55,530 bases of DNA. Origin: Deltaproteobacteria bacterium. GTDB taxonomy: Bacteria; Desulfobacterota; Desulfobacteria; Desulfobacterales; SpSt-501. How positions within the stretch are numbered: the first letter of the stretch is position 1; each line of letters opens with the position of its first letter. The stretch covers positions 1-55,530 of the forward strand of contig JACRCN010000099.1 of NCBI GenBank assembly GCA_016219005.1. The letters run 5' to 3'. Both the position numbers and the translations under genes were made by a program. Positions 27,215 to 35,523 of the stretch are shown here, piece by piece. The notes beneath the pieces are model-generated. The model was not told the DNA's origin and did not search any database. It saw nothing but the letters and a program-made list of their open reading frames with translations.

Positions 27215-29608
27215 TCAAAATCCGAACTCACCGATTCCCTTCAAGCGGATGCGCATTTCAAATCCGATTTCATCGGTCCCGTAGGTGGCGAGGGTTTCAA
27301 AGGTCCAGCACTGGGAGTCGAGCGCAAATCCGGCCCCGTAAGTCGTGCTGCCGTCTGAAAAATCGTCTTCGTAGGAAGTGATCAGGGTAAACCGTTCGGT
27401 CAGCCCCAGACGCAGTTCGGTGAAAAGGTAATCGATCTTTTTGTCGTCGGTGGGTGCCGGAAGAAATATCTCCTGCTGCACGTCGTATTCATCAAGACGC
27501 TCCACAGCCAAGGGGTCGCGGTCGTAACGGTATGAAACGGTCAGGCGGTCCTTTTGTCTGGCCGAAAGGCTCAGCCCGATGTTGTAACGGTCGAAGCTCT
27601 GCTCGTAGAGGTTGTAAGCGACCTCGCTATCGAGCTTGATTTTTTCTAGCGGAAGAAACTGCAATTTTCCGAAAATGGGCGAGAAGGGGTGCAGCTCCCT
27701 GGCCAAGTCGTAGTACTGGCCCACCTTCAGGCGCATAAAGTCGCGGTAATCATAATCGGAAGGCGTCTCTGTCACTACGGTCTCGCGAAGTGCTTCCCCG
27801 CGCGCTTGAGTTTCCTGGGTACGAGCCTCTCGAACCTGCGGTGCGACCAGTGACTTGGAGGTCAGGGTGTTGGTCAGGGAATAGGCGATGCGCCGGCGGT
27901 TGATGACGCGGTCCTTGGTATCGATGAGCGGCAGGTCGTTCTGGTCGACGTCCGGGACATAGGTGTAGCTGAGCTCGGGTCTGACGGCATGCTTGACCTT
28001 CTTCAGGTTTTCCTGATCGACGTCATAGCTCCGGAAAAAATCCGTGAAAAGCGCCAGCCGCGCGTCATAGAGCTCGCGATGGAAGTACTGGTCGTCGGAC
28101 CAGGCGTCAGCCGCATCGGTCTTGTACTGGTCCCACACGGTTTCACGCAGCCCGGCCGAAGGCTCGATCGTGAGGTAGGGCGGCAGCCCGATCGGATAGT
28201 AAACGCGAGGCCACATATCCGTGCGCTGCACGCCATAGCCGCGGTCTTTCCAGTAGTCGATGTACTGCGTGTTCAACGTTCCGAAAAATGGGCTTGCGCC
28301 GAGCTGCTGCTTGGGAGCGATGAGACTGACCTGCGGCAGGATCTGGGGGGTTTCCTTCCAGTTCGCGCCCTTGTTCACGTTGTCGTACCAATCCGCTTCC
28401 GCGTTGAGGCTGAAGTTTGTCCAGGACTTGGACACCTGCATGCGGTTGGTGCGGATGGGGTCGTCGAATTCATCGAGGGTGCGCCCGAAAAACCGGTTGA
28501 AATAAACCCGGCTGTCTTCAAAGCCCATGTACCCGGTCTTGAATTCCCGCAGGTAGTCCTGGTCGCTGGCGAGGTCGAGCTCGAGCCTGCCTGCAAACCC
28601 TTCCGGCAGCGGGTTCTCGTGGCTCATTCGAAACCAATAGCGGTCGCGGTTCGGCCGCAGGATGTCCCCCCCGCTGTCATTGAAGCCGTATTCCTGGTTT
28701 TCCTTGTTGGTGCCGTCGTCGACCTTCTCGTCATGGAAATAGTCGAACATGACCGCACCCTTGGCTTCCCGGGTCAGGAAATACCGGTATTCCACCCCCG
28801 GTTTCCAGCCCCGTTCGCTCATGTACTCCAGGTAAAACGTGGCATCCGAACGATCATCGATGGCCCAGTAAAACGGCTGGGCGGCAAATGCCCCTTTCCG
28901 TGTGGAAAAGCCCCCCTGGGGCATCAGCAGGCCGGTAGTGCGTTTGCCCGGCGCGGGAAAGTCGATGTAGGGATAGTAACCGAACGGCATGTCCCGGGCA
29001 TACACGACGGCATGCCAGGCCGTGCCGCTGCCGTCGTCCTTGATCGTGACATCCCGGCCGCCGATTTTCCAATCCGGCAAGACCCCATCGCAGGTCGTGA
29101 CCACCCCTTGGCCGATGGTGTAGCTTTCCGGGCCGGTCTTTTGAATCAGGTCGCCCTGGATATGGTAGTTGCTTTTCGCGATGAAAATCGTGCCGTTGGT
29201 GATATAGCCCTTTTCGCTCTCCAAGTCGATTTCAAGATAATCCCCCGCGAGAGTATCGCGGCCGGCGGTCAGGACAACGTGGCCCTCGGCATAGGCCATC
29301 CTGGTCTGCAGGTTGTACCGCACCTTGTCCGCGATGAGCGAACGGTCCTGCTTCCAGACGACCACGTTACCCTCGGCTGTGTATTCATCACGGATTTGGT
29401 CGTAGCTGATGCGGTCGGCTTCGATCTGCCAGGGCTGCCCCGGGTCGAGCCTCATCAGGCCGGTGACCCCCGGCAGGCTCTCCTGGGCATACGCGACGGC
29501 CGGCAAAAGGGCATCCGGCAGGAAGGAGACCAGCGCGAGGAAAGCCGCCAGAATCCAGGCCTTGAGCCGGGTTCGGAGGTATCGGGGACGCGCAGCGGCA
29601 GGATCCAT
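27215..29608 (-). CDS. lptD: LPS-assembly outer-membrane protein LptD
   Basis: A 797-residue outer-membrane protein that inserts lipopolysaccharide into the outer leaflet. A signal peptide covers about residues 1-42 (ending VAYAQ). An LptA/OstA-like beta-jellyroll follows (about 55-150: IEADRISYDQIRDEYTAEG, GDYLEIDL). The rest is the beta-barrel (ISYD-type strands, DRYWFRMSHENPL). E. coli LptD uses four cysteines; here only Cys173 (VVTTCDG) and one near the C-terminus (SQCW) are seen, enough for a single interdomain disulfide. GAGG precedes ATG 29608 with long spacing. It is divergent from surE across a 168-base promoter region. Its presence shows a true LPS outer membrane. Confidence 0.95.
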   Translation of the reverse strand: MDPAAARPRYLRTRLKAWILAAFLALVSFLPDALLPAVAYAQESLPGVTGLMRLDPGQPWQIEADRISYDQIRDEYTAEGNVVVWKQDRSLIADKVRYNLQTRMAYAEGHVVLTAGRDTLAGDYLEIDLESEKGYITNGTIFIAKSNYHIQGDLIQKTGPESYTIGQGVVTTCDGVLPDWKIGGRDVTIKDDGSGTAWHAVVYARDMPFGYYPYIDFPAPGKRTTGLLMPQGGFSTRKGAFAAQPFYWAIDDRSDATFYLEYMSERGWKPGVEYRYFLTREAKGAVMFDYFHDEKVDDGTNKENQEYGFNDSGGDILRPNRDRYWFRMSHENPLPEGFAGRLELDLASDQDYLREFKTGYMGFEDSRVYFNRFFGRTLDEFDDPIRTNRMQVSKSWTNFSLNAEADWYDNVNKGANWKETPQILPQVSLIAPKQQLGASPFFGTLNTQYIDYWKDRGYGVQRTDMWPRVYYPIGLPPYLTIEPSAGLRETVWDQYKTDAADAWSDDQYFHRELYDARLALFTDFFRSYDVDQENLKKVKHAVRPELSYTYVPDVDQNDLPLIDTKDRVINRRRIAYSLTNTLTSKSLVAPQVREARTQETQARGEALRETVVTETPSDYDYRDFMRLKVGQYYDLARELHPFSPIFGKLQFLPLEKIKLDSEVAYNLYEQSFDRYNIGLSLSARQKDRLTVSYRYDRDPLAVERLDEYDVQQEIFLPAPTDDKKIDYLFTELRLGLTERFTLITSYEDDFSDGSTTYGAGFALDSQCWTFETLATYGTDEIGFEMRIRLKGIGEFGF

Positions 29609-29700
29609 CCGGTGGTTGCCTCTTCTCCATGGGACCGAGTTCGCAGATGCCCGGCGGGGTCCGCCGGCGTGAGCATATTGAACCTCGCTGAAAATTAAGC

Positions 29701-29729
29701 TATAAAGACAAGTTAGCTTGAAAAGTCAA
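29701..29729 (-). promoter_or_regulatory. Candidate sigma-70 promoter of lptD
   Basis: Minus strand: -35 TTGACT (29729-29724), a 17-base spacer and a -10 region TTTATA(GC) (29706-29701; the TTATAG register has an 18-base spacer). It lies in the divergent lptD/surE gap, about 95 bases before the lptD start. Confidence 0.5.
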
Positions 29730-29776
29730 GATGTGTTTAACCGTCGCCGATCGACATTACAGACAAGCACGCAGTG

Positions 29777-30544
29777 ATGAACATTCTGTTGACCAACGAT
29801 GATGGAATTCATGCCGAAGGCCTCTGGGCGTTGCACGCCCGGTTGGCCCCTCGCCACGCGGTAACCGTCATCGCTCCGGACCGCGAGCGCACGGCCGTGG
29901 GGCACGGGATCACCCTCCATCTTCCGCTGCGCGCCCATCCGGTGGCGCTGAATGGCGGCGGGCGGGGATATGCCGTTAACGGCACACCGGCCGACTGCGT
30001 TAAGCTCGGCATTCTGGAAATCCTGAAGCACAAGCCGGACCTCGTGGTCGCCGGCCTGAACCCGGGCGCCAATGTAGGCGTCAACATCACTTACTCGGGC
30101 ACGGTGGCCGCCGCTAAAGAGGCGGCCCTGGGTGGGATTCCGGCCATCGCGGCGTCCATCGAAGGGCATGGGCACTACCGCTACGACACGGCGGCCGCGT
30201 TCATCGCACGCCTGGCCGAGACGGTGCTGCAGCGGGGGTTGTTCCCCGGTACCTTTCTCAACGTGAATTTTCCGGATGTGCCGGAGACGGACGTCGCCGG
30301 CGTGCGGATCAGCCGACACGGGCTCGAGATCTTCCGCGAGTACATGGAAAAGCGCACGGATCCCCGCCAGCGGACGTATTATTGGCAGGGCGCGGACATG
30401 CAGACCTTCGGGGAAGATCTCGACGTCGACGGGGCCGCCCTGCGCCACCGGTTCATCTCCATCACGCCGATCACGTGCGACATGACCGACTACAAAGCCC
30501 TGGATGACCTGAAGCAATGGGGGCTCGACGCAAAGCTGAAATAG
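29777..30544 (+). CDS. surE: 5'/3'-nucleotidase SurE
   Basis: A 255-residue survival protein phosphatase that removes phosphate from nucleoside monophosphates. It starts MNILLTNDDGIHAEGL with the metal-binding adjacent Asp pair (NDDG), has APDRERTAVGHGIT, the NGTPADCVKLG loop, and GLNPGANVGVNITYSGTVAAAKEA. Length is normal. ATG 29777 is preferred over the GTG three bases earlier; no strong ribosome site is visible for either. It is followed 58 bases later by tmk on the same strand. In this group it forms the head of a housekeeping cluster with tmk and the CysM fusion. Confidence 0.95.
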   Translation: MNILLTNDDGIHAEGLWALHARLAPRHAVTVIAPDRERTAVGHGITLHLPLRAHPVALNGGGRGYAVNGTPADCVKLGILEILKHKPDLVVAGLNPGANVGVNITYSGTVAAAKEAALGGIPAIAASIEGHGHYRYDTAAAFIARLAETVLQRGLFPGTFLNVNFPDVPETDVAGVRISRHGLEIFREYMEKRTDPRQRTYYWQGADMQTFGEDLDVDGAALRHRFISITPITCDMTDYKALDDLKQWGLDAKLK

Positions 30545-30602
30545 AAACACTCGGAATGTCAACGGTGTGGTTTCGAAGAGCCATACCGCTTCGGGAGAAG
30601 TC

Positions 30603-31241
30603 ATGTTTATCACGTTGGAAGGCGGCGAAGGGGCCGGCAAAACCACCCAGATCGTGCACCTGGCCGGCTGGTTGGCCGAGCGGGGTATCACCTGCACTCG
30701 CACCCGGGAGCCCGGCGGCACCCTTCTCGGTCGGGCGATTCGTGCCGTCCTGCTGGACCCCGAGAACGCCGGCATGGCCCCGGCGACGGAACTGCTTCTG
30801 TACATGGCGGATCGCTCCGAACACATCCGCCAGGTGATCACGCCGGCGCTGGCCGCGGGCCGGACGGTGTTGTGCGATCGTTTTTTCGACGCCACCGTCG
30901 TTTACCAGGGGTTTGCCCGGGGGCTGGCATCGGATTGGATTTTGAGATTGCACGAGCTCGTGTTCGCGGGCATGACGCCGGACCTGACGCTGCTCCTGGA
31001 CCTGCCGGCCGAGGTAGGGCTGGCGCGCGCCCGGCGCCAGCTGGAAAAGGGCGACCGCCCCACGGCGGAGAGCCGCTTTGAAGACGAGGCGCTCGCCTTT
31101 CACCAGCGGGTGCGGGAAGGGTATCTGCAGCTGGCGCGGCAGGCGCCGGAGCGGTTTCGCGTGATCGATGCCGCCCGGGATGAAAGCCGGGTGAAGGAAG
31201 ACATCCGGTCCGTGGTGGAAGTGAGGTTGAGGCGTTTATGA
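30603..31241 (+). CDS. tmk: Thymidylate kinase
   Basis: A 212-residue kinase converting dTMP to dTDP for DNA synthesis. It has the P-loop GGEGAGKTT at residues 7-15, the DRx motif (LCDRFFDATVVYQG) and the lid region (RPTAESRFEDEALAFHQRV). The ATG at 30603 follows GGGAGAAG at good spacing; a longer in-frame start at 30567 adds residues that do not match the family. tmk usually sits next to holB in bacteria, but here holB is about 4 kb away on the other strand. Its TGA overlaps the ATG of the CysM fusion gene (ATGA), so the two are translationally coupled. Confidence 0.96.
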   Translation: MFITLEGGEGAGKTTQIVHLAGWLAERGITCTRTREPGGTLLGRAIRAVLLDPENAGMAPATELLLYMADRSEHIRQVITPALAAGRTVLCDRFFDATVVYQGFARGLASDWILRLHELVFAGMTPDLTLLLDLPAEVGLARARRQLEKGDRPTAESRFEDEALAFHQRVREGYLQLARQAPERFRVIDAARDESRVKEDIRSVVEVRLRRL

Positions 31242-33499
31242 GTCTCACGCTTCTCGACGCCATCGGCCGCACGCCGCTGATCGAAATCCGGCGCATGAAC
31301 CCGAACCCGCGGGTGAAGATCCTGGCGAAGCTCGAGTACCTGAACCCGGGCGGCTCCATCAAGGATCGGGCCGCGCTTTGCATGATCGAAGCCGGTGAAC
31401 GATCCGGCGAACTCACGGCCGACAAAATCGTGATCGAGGCCACCAGCGGCAACACGGGCATCGGGCTGGCCCTGGTGTGTGCCGTGAAAGGCTACCGACT
31501 GTTGCTGGCCATGTCCGAGTCCGTGAGCCTGGAGCGTCGCAAGATCCTGCGGGCGCGCGGCGCGGAAATCCTCCTCACCCCGGGCCACCTGGGGACCGAC
31601 GGCGCGATCGAGGAGGTCTACCGCCTGGTCCGCGAACACCCCGGCCGGTACTTTGCCGTGGACCAGTTCAACAACGCGGCCAACTGGATGGCCCATTATC
31701 GCGGCACGGCCGAGGAGATCTGGCATGAGACGGGCGGCGCGGTCACGGCCGTCGTGGCAACCATGGGGACCACCGGCACCCTCATGGGGCTCTCCCGGCG
31801 GCTGAAAGAATTGAACCCCGCCGTCACGATCGTGGGCGTGGAGCCGTATCTCGGGCACAAGATCCAGGGGCTGAAGAATCTCAAGGAGGCCTACTGCCCG
31901 GAGATCTTCGACAAGCAGCACCTGGACAAGAAAGTCAATGTCGACGACGAGGAGGCCTTTGAGGCCGCCCGGCGCCTGGCGCGCGAAGAAGGCCTGCTGG
32001 TCGGCATGAGCAGCGGGGCGGCCATGGCCATCGCCATCAAGGAGGCCAGCCTCCTGGCGGAAGGCGTGGTCGTTACTATCCTGCCCGACGGCGGGGAGCG
32101 TTACCTGAGCACACCGCTATTCTCCACGCAGGAAAAGGTGGAGCTGCACGTGTTCAACCTCCTCAGCCGTTCCAAGGAACTGCTGGAACCTCTCAAGGCC
32201 GAACGGGTTTCGATCTACACGTGCGGGCCCCACACCCAGAGGCGGCTGCAACTCGGCGAGGCGCGCCGGTTTGTCCTGACCGACCTGCTGCGCCGCTACC
32301 TGTGCTGGCACGGCTACGCGGTGACCCAGGTGGTGGACATCAGCGACATCGAGGAGGATGCCGGCGCCGCATCCGAGCGGGCGGCGACGGCCGGAGGGCC
32401 CGCCACCCGCACCCATCTCGAGCAGTTCATGCATGACCTCGACTGGCTTCGCATCCAGCCGGCGGAGCACTACCCCCGCGCGCGGGATCACGCCGACGCA
32501 ATGGTGAGCCTGGCCCGGAAGCTGGCCGCCAAGGGGTTCGCCTACGAGAAGCTGCGGTCGCTGTATTTCGACCTGTCACGGCTTCCCGCCTACGGCCGAC
32601 TGTCGGGGATCGACATTGCGAAGGTCAAGGCCCGCGCCGCCGTCGAGGCAGAGGCCTTCGAGAAGCAGAACTCACGGGACTTTGCCCTTTTCAAGCGCTG
32701 CCGCCTCTCCGAACTCAAGCGCGGCGCCTTTATAAAGACCGAATGGGGCAACGTGCGGCCCTCCTGGCATCTTCAGACGACCGCCATGGCCATGCACTAT
32801 CTCGGTGAACGGTTCGACGTTCACACGAGCAGCCGTGAACTGCTGTTCCCCCACCACGAAAACGAGAATGCCATCGCGGCGGCCCTCGAGGGCAAGCCGC
32901 TCGCCAATTACTGGATCCATGCGGATCGGGTGCTCGCCAACGGCCTCGGCCTTGCCGAGCTTCAGGCGATGGGTTTTTCCGGCCGCGAGACCCGCTTCTG
33001 GCTGATGTCGACCCATTACCGCCGGCCCGCCGCCGGTTCGGTTGCGCGTCTGGAAGATGTGCGGCGCAGCTTGCAGCGGTTGGACCGCTGCATCCAGGCG
33101 CTGATGCGGGTCGGCCCGGGACGGCCCTGCCCCGAGCTGGACCAGTTGATCTACGACATCCGGCAGGGGGTTCGCCGCGGCATGGATGACGACCTCGATC
33201 TGCCGTCCGTCATCGCCGCCGTCTTCCAGGCCGTGAAGCGGATCAACGCCTTCAGCGCGCAGGGTCTCATGGATGCCCGGGGAGCCGGTCGGCTCGTGGC
33301 CGCTCTCAAGGACATCGATGCGGTGTTGGGCATTTTCGACTTCAGCGGGACGCCGGTCCTCGAGGCGGAAATCCAGGAGCTGTTGGAGGCCCGGGAGAAA
33401 GCCAGAGCCGAGCGGCAGTGGGAGCGGGCGGACCGGATACGGGACGAACTTCGGGCGCGCAGGATCAGCGTGCAGGATCAAAGAGCGCCGCGCTCATGA
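31238..33499 (+). CDS. Cysteine synthase fused to a degenerate cysteinyl-tRNA synthetase
   Basis: A 753-residue two-part protein. Residues 1-300 are a complete PLP-dependent cysteine synthase of the CysK/CysM type: PLP-lysine in NPGGSIKDRA (Lys42), SGNTG at 70-74, GTTGT at 177-181 and MSSGAA near 260. Residues 303-750 align end to end with cysteinyl-tRNA synthetase: IYTCGP (329), a DISD segment (368), FPHHENEN (537) and a terminal ARAERQWERADRIRDELRARRI. However the ATP-binding HIGH motif reads QLGE (339-342 region), KMSKS reads VLANG (565-569), and one zinc ligand Cys is Thr514. The second half therefore probably cannot activate cysteine in the usual way. It may bind cysteine or tRNA as a sensor or be a new ligase. 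ATGA overlaps join it to tmk and to the next gene. Confidence 0.92.
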   Translation: MSLTLLDAIGRTPLIEIRRMNPNPRVKILAKLEYLNPGGSIKDRAALCMIEAGERSGELTADKIVIEATSGNTGIGLALVCAVKGYRLLLAMSESVSLERRKILRARGAEILLTPGHLGTDGAIEEVYRLVREHPGRYFAVDQFNNAANWMAHYRGTAEEIWHETGGAVTAVVATMGTTGTLMGLSRRLKELNPAVTIVGVEPYLGHKIQGLKNLKEAYCPEIFDKQHLDKKVNVDDEEAFEAARRLAREEGLLVGMSSGAAMAIAIKEASLLAEGVVVTILPDGGERYLSTPLFSTQEKVELHVFNLLSRSKELLEPLKAERVSIYTCGPHTQRRLQLGEARRFVLTDLLRRYLCWHGYAVTQVVDISDIEEDAGAASERAATAGGPATRTHLEQFMHDLDWLRIQPAEHYPRARDHADAMVSLARKLAAKGFAYEKLRSLYFDLSRLPAYGRLSGIDIAKVKARAAVEAEAFEKQNSRDFALFKRCRLSELKRGAFIKTEWGNVRPSWHLQTTAMAMHYLGERFDVHTSSRELLFPHHENENAIAAALEGKPLANYWIHADRVLANGLGLAELQAMGFSGRETRFWLMSTHYRRPAAGSVARLEDVRRSLQRLDRCIQALMRVGPGRPCPELDQLIYDIRQGVRRGMDDDLDLPSVIAAVFQAVKRINAFSAQGLMDARGAGRLVAALKDIDAVLGIFDFSGTPVLEAEIQELLEAREKARAERQWERADRIRDELRARRISVQDQRAPRS

Positions 33500-34539
33500 A
33501 ACCGATTTATTTCCCCACCACCTATGTTTCTCCCTCCGCTGCGGCGGCGCTGCGGACCCTCTTCCCGTCGGTCGTGACCTGTCAACCGTGCGCCGGGCGG
33601 CTGCCGTCCGACATGCGCACCCTGCAGGAGAGTGGCTTTCTGGAAGTGCTCACCCCTGTCACCGGAGGTGAGCAAAGGCTGGACGATATGGTCCGGGAGT
33701 TCCGGCAGTGGGGCCGGCTGCACGCGGGCGGGGCCGGCCTGCACGCGGCCTTCTGGCGTCAACGCCTGCCGGCGGATGCGCTGGCTGAAGACGGCTCTTC
33801 GTCGCAGCTCGTTTCACAGATCAACAGCCGATTGATCCCGGCGCGCGGGTTGGCGGAATCCGATCGACTCATGCCGGCTCGGGTGTTTCTCCAGCTTGCC
33901 CAGGAGTTCGACCGGCAGAGCTACGATATCCAGCGCGACCTGGCGCGGCATGAAAAGCTGAGCACGGAGCTCCTGCACGCCCTCAAGGGGGAGAACGACC
34001 CGTCCGGGGGCGGACGAAACCAAGGCCCGGCCCGAGGGCCGGCCGGCCATGAAGACCACCTGTGGGAGCGCCGGCTGGCTGCCTGGGCGCGGCTGTTTTT
34101 ATGCCAATCCTACCCAAGTCCCGTCTTTGTTACTTCCAGCGCCGCTGTGGTCGACCATGTGATCGCGTCCGTCCCGCGGGCGTTGCGTCTGTTACCTGAG
34201 GCGCTGGTGACGCTTGCCCGCCCCCCGGTTGTCGTCGGCCACCCGTCTCGGCACGATGCGATGCCCCGGCTATCCGGGTTTGCCGCAAGCCCCCTGTCCC
34301 TGCTTGAAAATCAATTCGTGACCGTCACCCCGGATGCGTCCGGCGAGCGTGGCGCGGGTCCGGACGTCTTTGTAGTGCCCGAAATCGACCCGCGCCACGT
34401 CTTCGCCCGTTTTTTAAACGGTGCTCCGGAGGAGCACGCGCGCCGGCCGGATGAACGGCCATGGCGGCACACGGTGCTCGTACGGGTGCCCCTTGCTCCC
34501 GTTCCGGGTGATGGCGGGACTATGCCGAGAGATGATTAA
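33496..34539 (+). CDS. Hypothetical protein coupled to the CysM fusion
   Basis: A 347-residue protein I do not recognise. It opens KPIYFPTTYVSPSAAAALR and has no signal peptide, membrane helix or familiar nucleotide-binding loop. The middle (about 115-165) is predicted helical and charged (FLQLAQEFDRQSYDIQRDLARHE); a Gly/Pro-rich low-complexity break follows at about 175-192; the C-terminal third is rich in Pro and Arg. Its ATG at 33496 overlaps the TGA of the CysM-pseudoCysRS gene (ATGA), the third such link in the tmk chain, so a shared function or stoichiometry with that fusion is likely. It ends in an A+T-rich gap before the ferredoxin promoter. Confidence 0.75.
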   Translation: MKPIYFPTTYVSPSAAAALRTLFPSVVTCQPCAGRLPSDMRTLQESGFLEVLTPVTGGEQRLDDMVREFRQWGRLHAGGAGLHAAFWRQRLPADALAEDGSSSQLVSQINSRLIPARGLAESDRLMPARVFLQLAQEFDRQSYDIQRDLARHEKLSTELLHALKGENDPSGGGRNQGPARGPAGHEDHLWERRLAAWARLFLCQSYPSPVFVTSSAAVVDHVIASVPRALRLLPEALVTLARPPVVVGHPSRHDAMPRLSGFAASPLSLLENQFVTVTPDASGERGAGPDVFVVPEIDPRHVFARFLNGAPEEHARRPDERPWRHTVLVRVPLAPVPGDGGTMPRDD

Positions 34540-34613
34540 CGATCTGTAATCAATAATTAAAATATATTTTATGGGGCCGCGCCCGGATCTTTGCTAAAAA
34601 ATGACGACAAGGC

Positions 34614-34642
34614 TTGACTCGCCAATTTAATTAGGATATGCA
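34614..34642 (+). promoter_or_regulatory. Candidate promoter of the ferredoxin gene
   Basis: TTGACT (34614-34619), a 17-base spacer and TATGCA (34637-34642) in an A+T-rich stretch. The -10 is a weak match. The 172-base gap 34540-34711 otherwise shows only A+T-rich non-coding sequence. Confidence 0.4.
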
Positions 34643-34711
34643 CACTGCGGAAATGGGACTAGATGGCGGCCGGACGCCATGATTAATATCATATTGAAAG
34701 GAGATTTGCTG

Positions 34712-34900
34712 ATGGCTTTTAACCCCACCGTCGATGAAGAAAAATGCGCAGGCTGCGAGGAGTGCGTGGATGTTTGCCCGGTCGAGGTCTTTGAGATGCA
34801 GGACGGCAAGTCGGTGCCGGTCAATGCCGAAGAATGCCTCGGGTGCGAAAGCTGCGTGGAAGTTTGCTCGGAAGGCGCCATCACGGTTGAAGAGACCTGA
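34712..34900 (+). CDS. 2[4Fe-4S] ferredoxin
   Basis: A 62-residue bacterial-type ferredoxin that carries low-potential electrons in the cytoplasm. Two cluster motifs are complete: CAGCEECVDVCP near residues 14-25 and CLGCESCVEVCS near 44-55, each with the CxxCxxCxxxC spacing. In the second motif Ser replaces the usual Pro after the fourth Cys. The composition is strongly acidic, as is usual. AAAGGAG stands 8 bases before ATG 34712; an ATG at 34679 is in frame but lies upstream of that ribosome site. It has its own promoter candidate and a strong terminator, so it is a single-gene unit. It could serve redox enzymes anywhere in the cell. Confidence 0.95.
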   Translation: MAFNPTVDEEKCAGCEECVDVCPVEVFEMQDGKSVPVNAEECLGCESCVEVCSEGAITVEET

Positions 34901-34919
34901 TCCGTTGCCTCTTCCTCAC

Positions 34920-34957
34920 CCCCTGGCCTGATGATGTGATCGGCCAGGGGTTTTTTT
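34920..34957 (+). terminator. Rho-independent terminator of the ferredoxin gene
   Basis: A perfect 9-bp stem, CCCCTGGCC (34920-34928) with GGCCAGGGG (34942-34950), a 13-base loop, then seven T. It starts 20 bases after the ferredoxin stop. Confidence 0.92.
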
Positions 34958-35152
34958 ATTGTCCTGCCCCTGCCGTTGTTCATGCGTCCGATTGGAGCAC
35001 CGTCCCGCGACATAAAAACCAGGCTGACCGAAATTTCATCCCCGTCACCCCGGAGGATGATCCTTTCAAACAGCGAGACGGGGTTTCGTTCGCCTCCGGC
35101 CTGGGAACATATGGCTTGCGAACCGCAACAAGTTGTGGTAATCATCGGATAT

Positions 35153-35485
35153 ATGAAACAATATGTAGTTGATCAGCTCCGGTACATCGACTACGAAAAG
35201 ATCAAGGGCTACCTCGATCAAAGGTTCGGGACAGCGTCCATGGGCGGATTATATTGGGTGCCTGTCGACCCCGGGCTCCTGTCTCCGACGCAATCCAGGC
35301 ATGTGGGGTGCCGGCCCTTTTTCGCGGCGGTCGAGCTCCAAACCGATAGGCTGTCCATGGAGCTGCTGGTCCGCACCCAGAACCACATCCGCTGCGAGTG
35401 CATCGCTTACGCCACGGATGAACAGCGCACCTGGCTAATCCGGCTGGTGGACGACATGCTGGCGCAGCTGGGGATATCCGTTTGA
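35153..35485 (+). CDS. Small conserved-looking hypothetical protein
   Basis: A 110-residue protein with no recognised family. It starts MKQYVVDQLRYIDYEKIKGYL, contains a Gly/Trp-rich stretch (GGLYWVPVDPGLLSP), then a beta-like segment with paired small hydrophobics (FFAAVELQTDRLSMELLVR) and a C-terminal helix (TWLIRLVDDMLAQLG). This pattern suggests a compact alpha/beta fold. The ATG at 35153 is chosen because the upstream in-frame sequence looks non-coding, but no ribosome site is seen there. It stands 38 bases before plsC on the same strand and may be cotranscribed with plsC, rnj and ftsK. Confidence 0.7.
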   Translation: MKQYVVDQLRYIDYEKIKGYLDQRFGTASMGGLYWVPVDPGLLSPTQSRHVGCRPFFAAVELQTDRLSMELLVRTQNHIRCECIAYATDEQRTWLIRLVDDMLAQLGISV

Positions 35486-35523
35486 GGTCCGGGTGATCGT
35501 CGTGCGAGGGAGGTTGAGGCAGG

